DNA from: Thalassotalea sp. HSM 43
GTDB lineage: Bacteria > Pseudomonadota > Gammaproteobacteria > Enterobacterales > Alteromonadaceae
Direction: 5' to 3'
Assembly: GCF_004752005.1 (NCBI RefSeq)
Contig: NZ_CP038493.1
Span: 2,318,302 to 2,382,301 of the forward strand
DNA: 64,000 nucleotides
Shown here piece after piece: positions 53,023-62,394 of the stretch. A program made the translations under genes and the position numbers. The notes under the pieces are model-generated. The model ran no database searches. It saw only the letters and a program-made list of their open reading frames with translations, and was not told the origin of the DNA. Within the stretch, counting starts at the first letter, position 1. Each line of letters starts with the position of its first letter.

Positions 53023-55253
53023 GCGAAACCCAAAATAATAACAAAAAAATGAGTATGTCGACCGTAGTATTGCTGTCATTTGCGATTGGAATCGTATTTG
53101 GTTTGTTTTTTGGTGAAATGATCGCGTGGATGGCGATCATTGGTGATGCGTTTATCAAACTACTGCAGATGACAATCATCCCTTACATCATCGTTTCACT
53201 CATCTCCAGCCTTGGTAAACTGTCATATCATCAGGCTAGGTCCCTTGGTATCAACGTCGGTAAGCTGATGTTGATTATTTGGGGCTTAGGTATCCTAACC
53301 ATTTACACCATTAAATGGACATTCCCAGAGTGGCAAGCCGGTGACTTTTTTAGCCTTGCTGTGTTAAGCGATCCAGAAGAGGTCGACTTACTTGATTTGT
53401 ATATTCCGGCAAATCCGTTTTTCTCTCTATCGAACAGTTATATACCTGCTATCGTATTATTTTGTGTGGCAACCGGTATCGCGTTGATATCGATTGATAA
53501 TAAAGAGCCACTGCTTGCGCCATTGCAGTTGCTTGGCGAAGCGTTTAATAAGGTAACGCAGTACATCGTCAAGTTGATGCCTCTGGGTATTTTTGCGATG
53601 ACCGCCGCCACGGCAGGAACGATGGATTTGGAAGAATTCCAAAAGCTACAGGTCTATTTTGTCGCCCATGTTATTCTCACCCTAATATTAACCTACTGGA
53701 TCTTACCGGCATTAGTGGCGAGCTTTACCCCTTTTTCTTATCGAGATATATCGGGTATTGCCAAAGACGCAATGATTACTGCGTTCGCCGCGGGTAACAT
53801 TTTTATTGTCTTGCCGTTGTTAATAGAGCGCACCAAAGAATTATTCCATAAATACAATATTGGCGATGAGAGTACCGATGATTACGCCAATATCATTATT
53901 CCTGTGGTCTTCAGCTTCCCGAATCTCGGTAAACTATTAACCATAGTCTTTGTTTTATTTGCCGCTTGGTTTGCTGGCGGCGACATCGATTTTATCACCT
54001 ACATACCGATGGCAATTAATGGCTTGATCAGTTTGTTTGGTAGCGTTTATCTAACGGTTCCTATGCTGCTTGATTCTATGGAGTTGCCATCAGATTTATT
54101 CCAGCTTTATATGGTTTCAAGTTTATTTACCAGTCGCTTTACATCCTTGTTAGCCGCCATGAACATATTCATTTTGGCTGTAGGTGGTACCGCGATGCTG
54201 GCTGGTTTGGCTAAGTTAAGCGTCAAACGATTGGTAATTTATAGCGCGTTAACGCCAGTCGTGTTTGCCGGATTGCTGTTTGGCTCAGGCATTTTGCTGA
54301 AAAGTTTTATCAATACCGAATATGTGATGGATGATGTGGTCAAGCAAATGAAGCAGGCTGAAGAATTACCTGAAGACATTGCGGCCAAAACTGAGATTGA
54401 TGATTTAGCTGAGCCTCAACCGTTACGCGGTATCGAAGACATTAAGAGAAGTGGTGAATTACGGGTTGGCTATAACCCTAAACAAATGCCATTTTCATTC
54501 TATAACAGCCAAGGTCAGTTAGTCGGTTTTGACATTGAGATGATGGAAAAGTTGGCTTCTGAGTTGGAAGTCACCTTAGTATTGATTCCCTATAATGACA
54601 TCAATGCTATTAGGGCGATGAATCGCGGTCAATTTGATATCGCGGTATCCGGCTTACAAATGACAACCAACCGAATCGGCCGAGCTAATTACACCAACAA
54701 AGTATTGACCTTGCACTATTCTGTGGTGGTAAAAGACCATCGTGCCGATGAGTTTGATACGCCAGATAAGGTTCGAAAAGCAGGTAAACTGCGTCTTGCT
54801 GCCGTCGGTGAGTATTCTATTATTCCCATGTTAGAAACCCAATACCCGAATGTAAGCATCGAAATCATCGACAGTGATCGTCAGTTTTTCCGCGATAATG
54901 GTAAAACCTGGGATGGTTTAATCATCAGCCTTGAAGCAGGTAAAACCTGGACTATGATTTATCCTAATTACACCACTGTATATAATCATGACAACATAAA
55001 GTCATTCCCAGCAGCATATGCGGTTGCACTTGAAAACTTGCCATTATTAACCTTTTTGAATAGTTGGTTAGCCATTCAAGACTCTTCTGGCTATGTTGAG
55101 AAACTATACTCTTATTGGATATTGGGTGAGAACGCCGTACCTAAGAAACCGCGCTGGTCAATAATCAAGGATGTATTACACTGGGTTGATGACAAACCTA
55201 AGGACGAGGAAGTGTCTTCAGACGGCGATGCGGTTTCAAACAAGGAAGAATGA
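53019..55253 (+). CDS. Sodium:dicarboxylate/amino-acid symporter fused to a periplasmic-binding domain
   Basis: A 744-residue two-part protein. Residues about 10-430 are a DAACS/SDF (GltP-like) transporter with eight or so membrane helices (LLQMTIIPYIIVSLISSLG, KLMPLGIFAMTAATAGT, AFAAGNIFIVLPLLIERT, SSLFTSRFTSLLAAMN). After a linker, residues about 455-720 are an extracytoplasmic solute-binding protein family 3 domain (GELRVGYNPKQMPFSFYN, GFDIEMMEKLASELEV, FDIAVSGLQMTTNRIGRANY). The tail is acidic. SDF symporters usually work without a binding protein. It is coupled to the bshA-like gene by an ATGA overlap. Substrate (malate, glutamate or aspartate) is not decidable. Confidence 0.9.
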   Translation: MSETQNNNKKMSMSTVVLLSFAIGIVFGLFFGEMIAWMAIIGDAFIKLLQMTIIPYIIVSLISSLGKLSYHQARSLGINVGKLMLIIWGLGILTIYTIKWTFPEWQAGDFFSLAVLSDPEEVDLLDLYIPANPFFSLSNSYIPAIVLFCVATGIALISIDNKEPLLAPLQLLGEAFNKVTQYIVKLMPLGIFAMTAATAGTMDLEEFQKLQVYFVAHVILTLILTYWILPALVASFTPFSYRDISGIAKDAMITAFAAGNIFIVLPLLIERTKELFHKYNIGDESTDDYANIIIPVVFSFPNLGKLLTIVFVLFAAWFAGGDIDFITYIPMAINGLISLFGSVYLTVPMLLDSMELPSDLFQLYMVSSLFTSRFTSLLAAMNIFILAVGGTAMLAGLAKLSVKRLVIYSALTPVVFAGLLFGSGILLKSFINTEYVMDDVVKQMKQAEELPEDIAAKTEIDDLAEPQPLRGIEDIKRSGELRVGYNPKQMPFSFYNSQGQLVGFDIEMMEKLASELEVTLVLIPYNDINAIRAMNRGQFDIAVSGLQMTTNRIGRANYTNKVLTLHYSVVVKDHRADEFDTPDKVRKAGKLRLAAVGEYSIIPMLETQYPNVSIEIIDSDRQFFRDNGKTWDGLIISLEAGKTWTMIYPNYTTVYNHDNIKSFPAAYAVALENLPLLTFLNSWLAIQDSSGYVEKLYSYWILGENAVPKKPRWSIIKDVLHWVDDKPKDEEVSSDGDAVSNKEE

Positions 55254-55404
55254 CCGACAAAAAGTCCTGTTTCGTTTGTTTTTTTGGGCAAAAAGCAACA
55301 TTCTCGATAAAAGTTACAAGACATTTGGCGAAATTTTTATTAAAGTCCGCGTAACAAAACTGCCAATTTAATAAACAGCATAAAATATATTGCTGAACTG
55401 GGTT

Positions 55405-57042
55405 ATGACTAGAAACAAACGGGCGGCTCAGGCAACCCCTGAATCACTGCATCAAATATTTACAATACCGGAGGCTCCCGATTCTACGTTAGGTCGAATC
55501 GAAGCGGAGATTTCGCAAAACCTTAATGGCTTTTTGGCTAAATCTATTGTTGCCACTGATAAGCCATTAACGGAAATTGAAAAAGATTTCGCCCAATCTC
55601 AGATACCCGAGCAGCCGCAGTATGTTTCGGACCATACCCATCATCTATTGGATAAACTGATATCACAATCAGTGCATACCTCATCACCAAGCTTTATTGG
55701 TCATATGACCTCAGCGCTACCGTACTTTTTGCTGCCGTTAACTAAGTTGATGACAGGTTTAAATCAAAACCTAGTAAAAATTGAAACGTCGAAAGCGTTT
55801 ACGCCATTAGAGCGTCAAGTGCTTGGTATGTTGCATCGACTGGTTTATAACGAGCAAGATGATTTCTATCAAGAATTTATGCACAGTGCAGGGCATTCTC
55901 TTGGGGCATTTTGCTCTGGTGGAACCGTCGCCAATATCACCGCTTTATGGGTTGCTCGTAATAACTTACTTAAGGCTGATGGCGAGTTTAAAGGTGTAGC
56001 ACAACAAGGTTTGCATAAGGCGTTGCAACATTATGGTTACCAAGGTGTGGCAATATTGGTATCCGAGCGTGGCCATTACTCATTAAAGAAAGCCGCGGAT
56101 ATTCTTGGTATTGGTCGTGAGTCGGTTATTTCGGTAGCGACTGATGAGCACAATAGAATTGATATTGAACAGCTGCAACGAACCTGTGCAGAATTGGAAA
56201 GCCAAAAAATCAAAGTGATGTGTTTGGTTGGTGTTGCTGGCACAACTGAAACCGGTAACGTTGATCCCCTGACTGAAATGGCAGCCATTGCCGAGCAATA
56301 CAATTGCCATTTTCATGTCGATGCCGCATGGGGGGGCGCGACACTTCTCTCGAATAAGTATCGCGATGTATTGAAAGGTATTGAACTGGCGGACTCAGTC
56401 ACCATAGATGCTCATAAGCAAATGTATGTGCCAATGGGCGCAGGTCTAGTGGTCTTTAAAAACCCCGCGGCTGTGGCGTCGATTGAGCACCATGCAGAAT
56501 ACATACTGCGTAAAGGCTCAAAGGATTTAGGCTCACACACCTTGGAAGGTTCGCGTCCTGGTATGGCGATGATGGTATACGCAAGTTTGCATATAATCTC
56601 TCGTCCTGGCTATGAGTTATTGATCAATCAGAGTATTGAAAAAGCCAAATACTTTGCCCAGTTAATTGATCAAGACAGTGATTTTGAGCTTATTTCTGAG
56701 CCGGAGCTTTGTTTACTTACCTATCGATATGCACCGCAGGCGGTGCAATCATTCTTACAAACTGCCAATGCACAGCAATCTTTGGATATTAATTCGCTGT
56801 TAGATAAGCTCACTAAGTTTATTCAAAAGCGTCAACGCGAAGACGGTAAGTCGTTTGTGTCACGTACGCGTATTGAAGTTGCCAAATATAATGGCCGCAA
56901 AACCTTAGTATTTCGCGTGGTATTGGCCAACCCATTAACGACCGAACAAATATTAAAAGATGTGCTTGGAGAGCAGAAACAAATTGCTGCCAGCAGCTTG
57001 CAATACTTGCCTCAAATCATTGACACCATTCGAGCCAATTAA
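55405..57042 (+). CDS. panP: PLP-dependent aspartate 1-decarboxylase PanP
   Basis: A 545-residue group II decarboxylase. PLP-binding features are seen: SGGTVANITALWVAR, HFHVDAAWGGATLLS with the PLP Asp, and the Schiff-base lysine in TIDAHKQMYVPMGAG. Overall character matches the PanP type known from Vibrio and Alteromonadales, which makes beta-alanine from aspartate and replaces pyruvoyl-dependent PanD. The convergent panC and panB support this strongly. ATG 55405 lacks a good ribosome site; a TTG at 55390 is an in-frame alternative. Confidence 0.88.
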   Translation: MTRNKRAAQATPESLHQIFTIPEAPDSTLGRIEAEISQNLNGFLAKSIVATDKPLTEIEKDFAQSQIPEQPQYVSDHTHHLLDKLISQSVHTSSPSFIGHMTSALPYFLLPLTKLMTGLNQNLVKIETSKAFTPLERQVLGMLHRLVYNEQDDFYQEFMHSAGHSLGAFCSGGTVANITALWVARNNLLKADGEFKGVAQQGLHKALQHYGYQGVAILVSERGHYSLKKAADILGIGRESVISVATDEHNRIDIEQLQRTCAELESQKIKVMCLVGVAGTTETGNVDPLTEMAAIAEQYNCHFHVDAAWGGATLLSNKYRDVLKGIELADSVTIDAHKQMYVPMGAGLVVFKNPAAVASIEHHAEYILRKGSKDLGSHTLEGSRPGMAMMVYASLHIISRPGYELLINQSIEKAKYFAQLIDQDSDFELISEPELCLLTYRYAPQAVQSFLQTANAQQSLDINSLLDKLTKFIQKRQREDGKSFVSRTRIEVAKYNGRKTLVFRVVLANPLTTEQILKDVLGEQKQIAASSLQYLPQIIDTIRAN

Positions 57043-57060
57043 GTGTTTGCTATGGATACA

Positions 57061-57090
57061 AAAAAGGAGGTCAATTGACCTCCTTTTTTT
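57061..57090. terminator. Terminator between panP and panC
   Basis: An A run, the perfect palindrome GGAGGTCAATTGACCTCC and seven T; bidirectional, shared by the converging genes. Confidence 0.92.
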
Positions 57091-57108
57091 ATTTTCTTTA
57101 TACTTTTA

Positions 57109-57136
57109 TAGCACTTAGCACTTAGCACTTAGCACT
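57109..57136. repeat. Heptamer tandem repeat at the panC 3' end
   Basis: Four exact copies of TAGCACT; the last base pair of the array lies in the panC stop codon (57135-57137). Confidence 0.95.
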
Positions 57137-57983
57137 AATCTAACTCGACTTGCAGGTTATCGATAAGTCGAGCCTTGCCGCAATGTGCCGCCGCCAAAAT
57201 TACTAACGATTTATCGTTCTGCGTTGCCGGCTCTAAGGTGCGGGCGTGAGCAATATGTATGTAATCGGTTTTCATACCGCTGGCGTCAATTTTAGCGCGA
57301 GCTTGTTGCAGTAATTTGTCATAATCGTTATGACTGGCAAGCTGCGATGCTAACCATCGCATAGTTTGCGACAGATTTACCGCAGTGGCTTTTTCTGCGT
57401 CATTCAAATAGTTATTACGCGAACTCATCGCCAGACCTGATGCTTCGCGCTTGGTCTCGACAGCAATGACATCAATAGGCATGGATAAGTCTTCAACCAT
57501 GGTTTTAATAACTTGAATCTGCTGGTAATCCTTTAAACCAAAACATGCAATGTCTGGCTGCACCAGATTAAATAACTTGCAGACCACGGTAGCAACACCG
57601 CGAAAATGACCTGGACGAGACTCTCCACAGTAGCCAACAGAGACATCTGGAACCTCAACAAAGGTCTGATTTTCCAATCCTTTTGGGTAAATGATTTCCG
57701 GTGTTGGCGTGAACAGTAAGTCACAATTAGCAGCAGCTAACTTTTCTTGGTCATCGCTAAGAGTTCTTGGGTAGTTACCAATATCTTCATTGGCTCCGAA
57801 CTGCATTGGATTGACAAAAATGCTGGCGACGATTTTATCGGCGTGCTTATGCGCTTCTTCAATCAAGGAGATATGACCCGCATGAAGGTTACCCATGGTT
57901 GGCACAAAGCCAACGCGCAAGCCTTGTTGACGCCAGTCATTAACAACTGTTCGCAGCTGTTCTATGTTACAAACGGTCTGCAT
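57135..57983 (-). CDS. panC: Pantothenate synthetase
   Basis: A 282-residue enzyme joining pantoate and beta-alanine with ATP. Family motifs: VGFVPTMGNLHAGHISLIEEA with the HIGH-type HAGH, IFVNPMQFGANEDIGNYPR, CGESRPGHFRGVATVVCKLFN, CFGLKDYQQ and ETKREASGLAMSSRN. Start ATG 57983 has AGGAG five bases upstream and is preferred to the GTG three bases before it. It follows panB by 8 bp, so they form an operon. Its beta-alanine should come from PanP next door. Confidence 0.98.
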   Translation of the reverse strand: MQTVCNIEQLRTVVNDWRQQGLRVGFVPTMGNLHAGHISLIEEAHKHADKIVASIFVNPMQFGANEDIGNYPRTLSDDQEKLAAANCDLLFTPTPEIIYPKGLENQTFVEVPDVSVGYCGESRPGHFRGVATVVCKLFNLVQPDIACFGLKDYQQIQVIKTMVEDLSMPIDVIAVETKREASGLAMSSRNNYLNDAEKATAVNLSQTMRWLASQLASHNDYDKLLQQARAKIDASGMKTDYIHIAHARTLEPATQNDKSLVILAAAHCGKARLIDNLQVELD

Positions 57984-57991
57984 CACAACTC

Positions 57992-58786
57992 CTAATTAAA
58001 ACAGTGTTCTGGGCCAGGGAAGTTGCCGCTTTCGACTTCTGATTTATATAAAGCGACCGCGGCGCGTATATCACCAGCGTCCGCTAAGAAGTTACGGGAA
58101 AACTTTGGTATTTTGCCAACAGAGATGCCAAACGCGTCATGCATTACCAATATTTGACCATCGGTAACATTGCCGGCGCCAATACCAATAACAGGGATTG
58201 TTAATGCATCAGTAATGGCTTTTGCTAATTCTACAGGGATGCATTCGAGTACCAACAATTGAATGCCAGCCGCTTCGAGTTGCTTAGCATCCTCAATCAT
58301 TTGCATGGCTTTTTCATTGTCACGACCTTGCACTTTGAAACCGCCAAAGACGTTAACAGACTGTGGTGTCAAACCAAGGTGGCCACAGACAGGGACGCTG
58401 CGCTCTACTAGGCCTTTTATGGTCTCAACCAACCATGCGCCGCCTTCTAATTTAACCATGTTGGCACCGGCACGCATCAATTTAGCCGCATTCTCATAGG
58501 TTTGCTCTGGCGTGGCGTAGGTCATAAAAGGTAAATCGGCAAGAATCAGCGCTTTGGTCGCACCGGCACGAACGCATTCGGTATGATAGCTGATCTCTTC
58601 AATGGTCACAGGTAGGGTATCTGATTTGCCCTGCAATACCATGCCAAGCGAGTCGCCAATGAGCATGGCGTGTATTCCTGCTTCATCAAATAAATGACTG
58701 AAGCTGGCATCGTAGGCCGTAATCGTGGAAATTTTTTCACCATCCTGCTTCATTTTTTGCAGGGTACTAACAGTTATTCTACTCAT
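57992..58786 (-). CDS. panB: 3-methyl-2-oxobutanoate hydroxymethyltransferase
   Basis: A 264-residue enzyme, same length as E. coli PanB, making ketopantoate from alpha-ketoisovalerate and methylene-tetrahydrofolate. Seen: [39 protein letters not shown] with the metal Asp, [30 protein letters not shown] and [18 protein letters not shown]. First gene of the panB-panC pair, 66 bp behind folK, as in E. coli. Confidence 0.98.
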   Translation of the reverse strand: MSRITVSTLQKMKQDGEKISTITAYDASFSHLFDEAGIHAMLIGDSLGMVLQGKSDTLPVTIEEISYHTECVRAGATKALILADLPFMTYATPEQTYENAAKLMRAGANMVKLEGGAWLVETIKGLVERSVPVCGHLGLTPQSVNVFGGFKVQGRDNEKAMQMIEDAKQLEAAGIQLLVLECIPVELAKAITDALTIPVIGIGAGNVTDGQILVMHDAFGISVGKIPKFSRNFLADAGDIRAAVALYKSEVESGNFPGPEHCFN

Positions 58787-58852
58787 AATAATTTGCTATT
58801 GATGTGCGCCTAAGCCGGCATTAAAAAATTGCCTAACAGTGGCATATTCATA

Positions 58853-59350
58853 TTAAATGTGCAATCTACGGACAACAAACAAGCCGTTTTTGTCCAGTTT
58901 AGCCTGTAAACTTTTTACACTTGTTCCATCCGGTAGAGCAATATCTTGGTTTATTTCAGCCAACGGGTAAATGACAAATTCCCTTACCTTCATACCGTAA
59001 TGTGGTACCGTTAATCGTTCGCTATTAATCACGTGATCGCCGAATAACAAGATATCTAAATCCAGCACTCGCGCACCCCAGCGTTGATCTTTACGGACGC
59101 GGCCAAAACCGGCTTCAATAGTTTGCAATTGATCGAGCAAGTCTTCTGGTTCAAGTGTTGTGTGCAATAATGCAACCGCGTTCATATAATCCGGTTGGTC
59201 CTGAGGTCCCATCGGTTTACTGGAATAGAGCGAAGATACATCAACGACATTACAGTGCTTAATCTTAGCCAATGCATCGACAGCGTGCTGTATTTGTAAA
59301 TCAGGATTATCAAGATTACTGCCCAGACCGATGTATACCTCAGTTGACAT
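58853..59350 (-). CDS. folK: 2-amino-4-hydroxy-6-hydroxymethyldihydropteridine pyrophosphokinase
   Basis: A 165-residue HPPK of folate synthesis, which transfers pyrophosphate from ATP to the pterin. Motifs: VYIGLGSNLDNP, SSLYSSKPMGPQDQPDYMNAV, and RWGARVLDLDILLFGD with the two metal Asp, then VPHYGMKVREFVIYPL. Its start codon shares a base with the pcnB stop (TAATG), showing translational coupling. Confidence 0.97.
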   Translation of the reverse strand: MSTEVYIGLGSNLDNPDLQIQHAVDALAKIKHCNVVDVSSLYSSKPMGPQDQPDYMNAVALLHTTLEPEDLLDQLQTIEAGFGRVRKDQRWGARVLDLDILLFGDHVINSERLTVPHYGMKVREFVIYPLAEINQDIALPDGTSVKSLQAKLDKNGLFVVRRLHI

Positions 59351-60732
59351 TACTCAGCTGCCTTCTTGCGTTTGCGCGGATTACGGCGACGACGCTGGCG
59401 AGTCGGTCGAAAACTTTTTAGCATTTGTTGCTGTGTATCAGGCGTGGCTTCTTGAAAGTGGGTCCACCAATTAGCCAACTCAACCAAGTCACCTTGCTCA
59501 ATTTCGCTACGGATCAACAAGAAGTCATAACCAGCACGAAAGCGCGGGTGTTCTATGGTTTTGAAAACCTTCTTCGGTTCGCGTTGTTCCAATTTTTGTT
59601 GTAAGAACCAGATGTCTTTCATCGGTAATTGAAAGCGTTTAGGAATCGCAATACAACGTTGTTGCTCTGACATCACTTCATGCATAGCGCTAAAGAACGC
59701 ATCTTGATACGGCATGTTATGTTGTGCTGTAAAGACTTGTATTTGCGATTCGATCCGGTGCCAGATAACTGCCGCTAATAAAAATGCTGGTGTTACCCGC
59801 TTACCTTGATTGATGCGGGCATCGGTATTGCGCAGTACGGTGCGTACAAATTTCACCGCATTGCCATCGCTATTATGCTTAATATCTTCACTAATATGCG
59901 GGAAGAAGTACTGCAACAGCTCATATTCCGCCAACATGTCAAAGTTTTCTAGAGCTTTGCCACCAAGAAATAACTTCATATATTCTTCGAACATACGAGC
60001 CGGTGGGATATTGGCCATAAGTGGTGCTAATGACTTTATTGGTTCACGAGTTTTAGGATCAATATCCATATCCAATTTGGTCGCAAAGCGGATTGCCCGC
60101 AGCATACGCACTGGATCTTCTCGGTATCGTGTTTCCGGATCGCCAATCAAACGAATCGTGCGACTTTCGATATCGGCGACACCATTGGCAAAATCATAAA
60201 CTTTGAAATCTTTAATGCTGTAGTACAAGGCATTGATGGTGAAGTCACGGCGCTCAGCGTCTTCGTCTATGCTGCCATAGATATTATCTCTGAGCAGCAT
60301 GCCTTGTTCAGATTGTTTCGACAGCTTTTGTTTATCACAATGATCTTCTTTGTGATGACCTCGAAAGGTTGCCACTTCGATAATGTCACGACCAAATACA
60401 ATATGAGCAAGGCGAAACCGGCGGCCGATAAGACGGCAATTTCTAAATAGTTTCTTTATCTGTTCTGGCGTTGCGTTGGTAACAATATCAAAATCTTTTG
60501 GGTGTTGACCCAATAAGATGTCGCGCACACCACCACCTACAAGGTAGGCATCATAACCACCTCGGTTAAGTCGGTATAACACTTTCAGCGCATTTTCACT
60601 CAGTTCATTGCGTGAAACATTATGTTCATCGCGTCCGAACACGATCGGAAATTGTTGATTTTGTGTTTGCTTACTGTCAGCGTTTTTTGTCATCGATTTG
60701 ATTAGCCTGATGAATGCGTTAAACATCTTCAT
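59350..60732 (-). CDS. pcnB: Poly(A) polymerase I
   Basis: A 460-residue class II nucleotidyltransferase (E. coli 465) that adds 3' poly(A) tails and so promotes RNA decay. The head shows LVGGGVRDILLGQHPKDFDIVTNATPEQIKKLFRNC with the metal D-x-D, RRDFTINALYY and IGDPETRYREDPVRMLRAIRFA; the C-terminus is very basic (RPTRQRRRRNPRKRKK), as in PcnB, which separates it from CCA-adding enzymes. Two ATGs (60732 and 60726) are possible starts; PcnB is known for unusual start codons. It precedes folK. Confidence 0.96.
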   Translation of the reverse strand: MKMFNAFIRLIKSMTKNADSKQTQNQQFPIVFGRDEHNVSRNELSENALKVLYRLNRGGYDAYLVGGGVRDILLGQHPKDFDIVTNATPEQIKKLFRNCRLIGRRFRLAHIVFGRDIIEVATFRGHHKEDHCDKQKLSKQSEQGMLLRDNIYGSIDEDAERRDFTINALYYSIKDFKVYDFANGVADIESRTIRLIGDPETRYREDPVRMLRAIRFATKLDMDIDPKTREPIKSLAPLMANIPPARMFEEYMKLFLGGKALENFDMLAEYELLQYFFPHISEDIKHNSDGNAVKFVRTVLRNTDARINQGKRVTPAFLLAAVIWHRIESQIQVFTAQHNMPYQDAFFSAMHEVMSEQQRCIAIPKRFQLPMKDIWFLQQKLEQREPKKVFKTIEHPRFRAGYDFLLIRSEIEQGDLVELANWWTHFQEATPDTQQQMLKSFRPTRQRRRRNPRKRKKAAE

Positions 60733-60860
60733 CGCAAATAATTGTTTAAGTTGCCAGAGTCGAAAAATAAGGCGCGATCATACTCTTTTTTGCTCAAAAA
60801 GAGAACGAAAAGCCTATGATTTATCGATAAATTTCATACAAATAGGGCAATACCCGTAAA

Positions 60861-61772
60861 TTATAGTGATATTTCTTTGAGTTTGGGGACTTTATTGAGT
60901 TGCCAATGCTGCAAAGCCCAGTCAATAACTTGCTCTACCGTGGCATCTATAAGGTGTGCATCCGGTTGTTGCCCTAAAAATTCTAAGGCGGCAATCAAGG
61001 CTGGTTGTGGCCGGTTATTATCGATAGCGGGCGCGGCGTTTTGCTTACTTAGTTTATAGCCTTGTTCAGTGACCGCTAAAGGCAAGTGCACATAACTTGG
61101 TAACGGTTTGCCAAAGGTCTTATACAAGGTGATTTGTCGAGCCGTTGGCTCCAACAAATCGCAGCCCCTGACAACCTCGGTTATGCCTTGGTAAATATCA
61201 TCGACAACTACCGCTAATTGGTAGGCGTATAAGCCATCACGGCGATGAATAATAAAGTCTTCGTGGCTTAATCCGCTATCGACCTTGACCAGACCTTGCA
61301 CACCATCAACAAAGTCATCGACCGGATGTTGATTGATGAGTCTAAGCGCGCTTTGTTGCTTATCGTAATTACGGTGCTTACAGTGGCCTTGGTAAATCCC
61401 GCCCAATGCCTTAATTTCGGCGCGACTACAGCGACAGTAGTAACTCATATGATTAGCAAGCAATTCATCCATTACCGCATCGTATAAGGGCGCTTGCTTA
61501 CTTTGATACAACACATCTTCGTCCCAATGTAGACCGTAGGCTTCAAGTGTGTTGAGAATTTGTGTATCTGCACCAGGCATTTCGCGTGGTTTGTCAATAT
61601 CTTCGATACGAAGCAGCCATTGACCGTGTTGACTTTTAGCTTGTAGATAACTGCCTAATGCGGCGATTAACGAGCCAAAGTGCAGTAAACCTGAGGGGGA
61701 GGGAGCAAAACGGCCACGATATTGCTGTCGTGGCCGATTGATATCAGATGCAATGAGGTCAGGGTTAAACAA
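60861..61772 (-). CDS. gluQ: Glutamyl-Q tRNA(Asp) synthetase
   Basis: A 303-residue truncated glutamyl-tRNA-synthetase paralogue that glutamylates queuosine in tRNA-Asp. Seen: RGRFAPSPSGLLHFGSLIAALGSYL with the HIGH-like HFGS, LLRIEDIDKPRE, the zinc cysteines in YYCRCSRAEI and GHC, and a KMSKS-like KLSKQ. It lacks the anticodon-binding domain. It starts 2 bp after the dksA stop, the dksA-gluQ operon of E. coli (there yadB). A hairpin with A/T arms follows at about 60783-60804. Confidence 0.97.
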   Translation of the reverse strand: MFNPDLIASDINRPRQQYRGRFAPSPSGLLHFGSLIAALGSYLQAKSQHGQWLLRIEDIDKPREMPGADTQILNTLEAYGLHWDEDVLYQSKQAPLYDAVMDELLANHMSYYCRCSRAEIKALGGIYQGHCKHRNYDKQQSALRLINQHPVDDFVDGVQGLVKVDSGLSHEDFIIHRRDGLYAYQLAVVVDDIYQGITEVVRGCDLLEPTARQITLYKTFGKPLPSYVHLPLAVTEQGYKLSKQNAAPAIDNNRPQPALIAALEFLGQQPDAHLIDATVEQVIDWALQHWQLNKVPKLKEISL

Positions 61773-61774
61773 GA

Positions 61775-62221
61775 TTAACCTGCTAATTGACGCTCTTTGA
61801 TTTCTGCAAGAGTTTTACATTCGATGCACAGATCCGCTGTTGGGCGTGCTTCAAGTCGTTTGATACCAATTTCGATACCACACGAGTTACAGAAACCGAA
61901 ATCACTTTCTTCGATAAACTGTAATGTTTTCTCAATTTTTTTGATCAGTTTACGTTCACGGTCACGGGTACGAAGCTCTAAACTGAACTCTTCTTCTTGC
62001 GCGGCACGATCAACTGGATCAGGGAAGTTAGCTGCTTCGTCTTTCATATGAGTCACGGTGCGATCAACTTCCTCGCGTAATTGCGCGCGCCATGCTTCCA
62101 GAATCTTTTTGAAGTGCTCTTCCTGGGCAGGGTTCATATACTCTTCGCCTGCCTTCTCTTTATACGGCTCAACGCCAGCTAATGCCAGGATGCCGATAGC
62201 TTGTGTTTTATTTGTTGGCAT
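61775..62221 (-). CDS. dksA: RNA polymerase-binding transcription factor DksA
   Basis: A 148-residue protein (E. coli 151). The long coiled coil carries the tip acidic pair D68 and D71 in [13 protein letters not shown], which reaches the polymerase secondary channel, and the C4 zinc finger is C111-x2-C114 and C132-x2-C135. With ppGpp it lowers rRNA transcription, so the two rRNA operons in this window, with their GC-rich discriminators, are expected targets. First gene of the dksA-gluQ operon. Confidence 0.98.
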   Translation of the reverse strand: MPTNKTQAIGILALAGVEPYKEKAGEEYMNPAQEEHFKKILEAWRAQLREEVDRTVTHMKDEAANFPDPVDRAAQEEEFSLELRTRDRERKLIKKIEKTLQFIEESDFGFCNSCGIEIGIKRLEARPTADLCIECKTLAEIKERQLAG

Positions 62222-62394
62222 GCCGAATCTCCTAAGTACTACTTAACTCTTTAGCATTCATTTAATTGGATATCTATAACAGAATGTATCAACACTGGCA
62301 AAGAATTTATGAAAAATTTATTGCTTATCTGTTACAACGCCCCTTGTTATAGGTTAGACAGGGAATATAAGGGTTAAAATTTCAATATCAAGCG

